Positions 63,210-64,000 of a stretch of 64,000 nucleotides of DNA are shown piece after piece (position 1 is the first letter of the stretch; each line of letters begins with the position of its first letter). The DNA is taken from assembly GCA_024220505.1 (NCBI GenBank), contig JAKZZE010000028.1, forward strand, positions 62,001 through 126,000. The letters run 5' to 3'. The notes below the pieces were generated by a model. It searched no databases and was not told the origin of the DNA. It saw only the letters and a program-made list of their open reading frames with translations. The position numbers were made by a program, and so were the translations under genes. The DNA is from Rhizopus arrhizus. Taxonomy: Eukaryota > Mucoromycota > Mucoromycetes > Mucorales > Rhizopodaceae.

Positions 63210-64000
<791 letters not shown>

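Overview
The window is nuclear DNA of a filamentous fungus, most probably of the Mucoromycota (Mucor/Rhizopus relatives). The genes carry short GT-AG introns, mostly about 45-75 nt. The spacers are AT-rich, with poly-T tracts and CT-rich promoters. The housekeeping proteins are fungal: a VOC-domain/phosphofructokinase fusion, an ACSF3-type synthetase, a Whi3-like RNA-binding protein and a FHA-forkhead factor. The mobile DNA is Tc1-like DNA transposons, a LINE and a decayed Ty3-type element. No rRNA, tRNA or CRISPR array was recognised by eye.

Layout. 0.2-1.4 kb: mitochondrial ornithine carrier. 1.7-7.3 kb: a mobile-element island with an intact Tc1-like element (perfect 162-bp inverted repeats), LINE pieces, a broken nuclease-like gene split by a LINE tail, and a transposase relic. 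8.9-11.9 kb: phosphofructokinase. 12.8-15.6 kb: decayed Ty3-type retroelement. 16.1-18.0 kb: ABCE1/Rli1. 18.0-21.5 kb: gene-poor. 21.5-23.3 kb: 5-aminolevulinate synthase. 24.2-25.8 kb: ankyrin protein and a small downstream gene. 26.3-29.6 kb: Whi3-like protein and a sugar transporter. 29.7-30.8 kb: FHA-forkhead factor. 32.9-37.3 kb: Sad1/USP39-like splicing factor facing a RasGAP. 39.1-42.0 kb: Kre9/Knh1-like membrane protein, GATA factor and an NDUFAF2-like assembly factor. 43.8-51.2 kb: adenylate kinase, Rad26/CSB helicase and a divergent importin-alpha. 53.2-56.6 kb: two-domain C-type-lectin-like secreted protein and malonyl-CoA-synthetase-like enzyme. 58-62 kb: a second mobile/nuclease-like island. 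62.4-64 kb: a Tim17-family-like protein and the 3' part of proteasome subunit Rpt6.

The ordinary genes serve unrelated housekeeping roles: mitochondria and heme, glycolysis, translation, splicing, DNA repair, nuclear transport and proteolysis. The novelty lies in the two accessory islands. They hold lineage-specific genes whose D...ExK or D...ExQ patterns suggest the PD-(D/E)XK nuclease fold, all lying among broken transposons. Exon boundaries were read by hand from GT/AG sites, frame continuity and family conservation, without transcripts.
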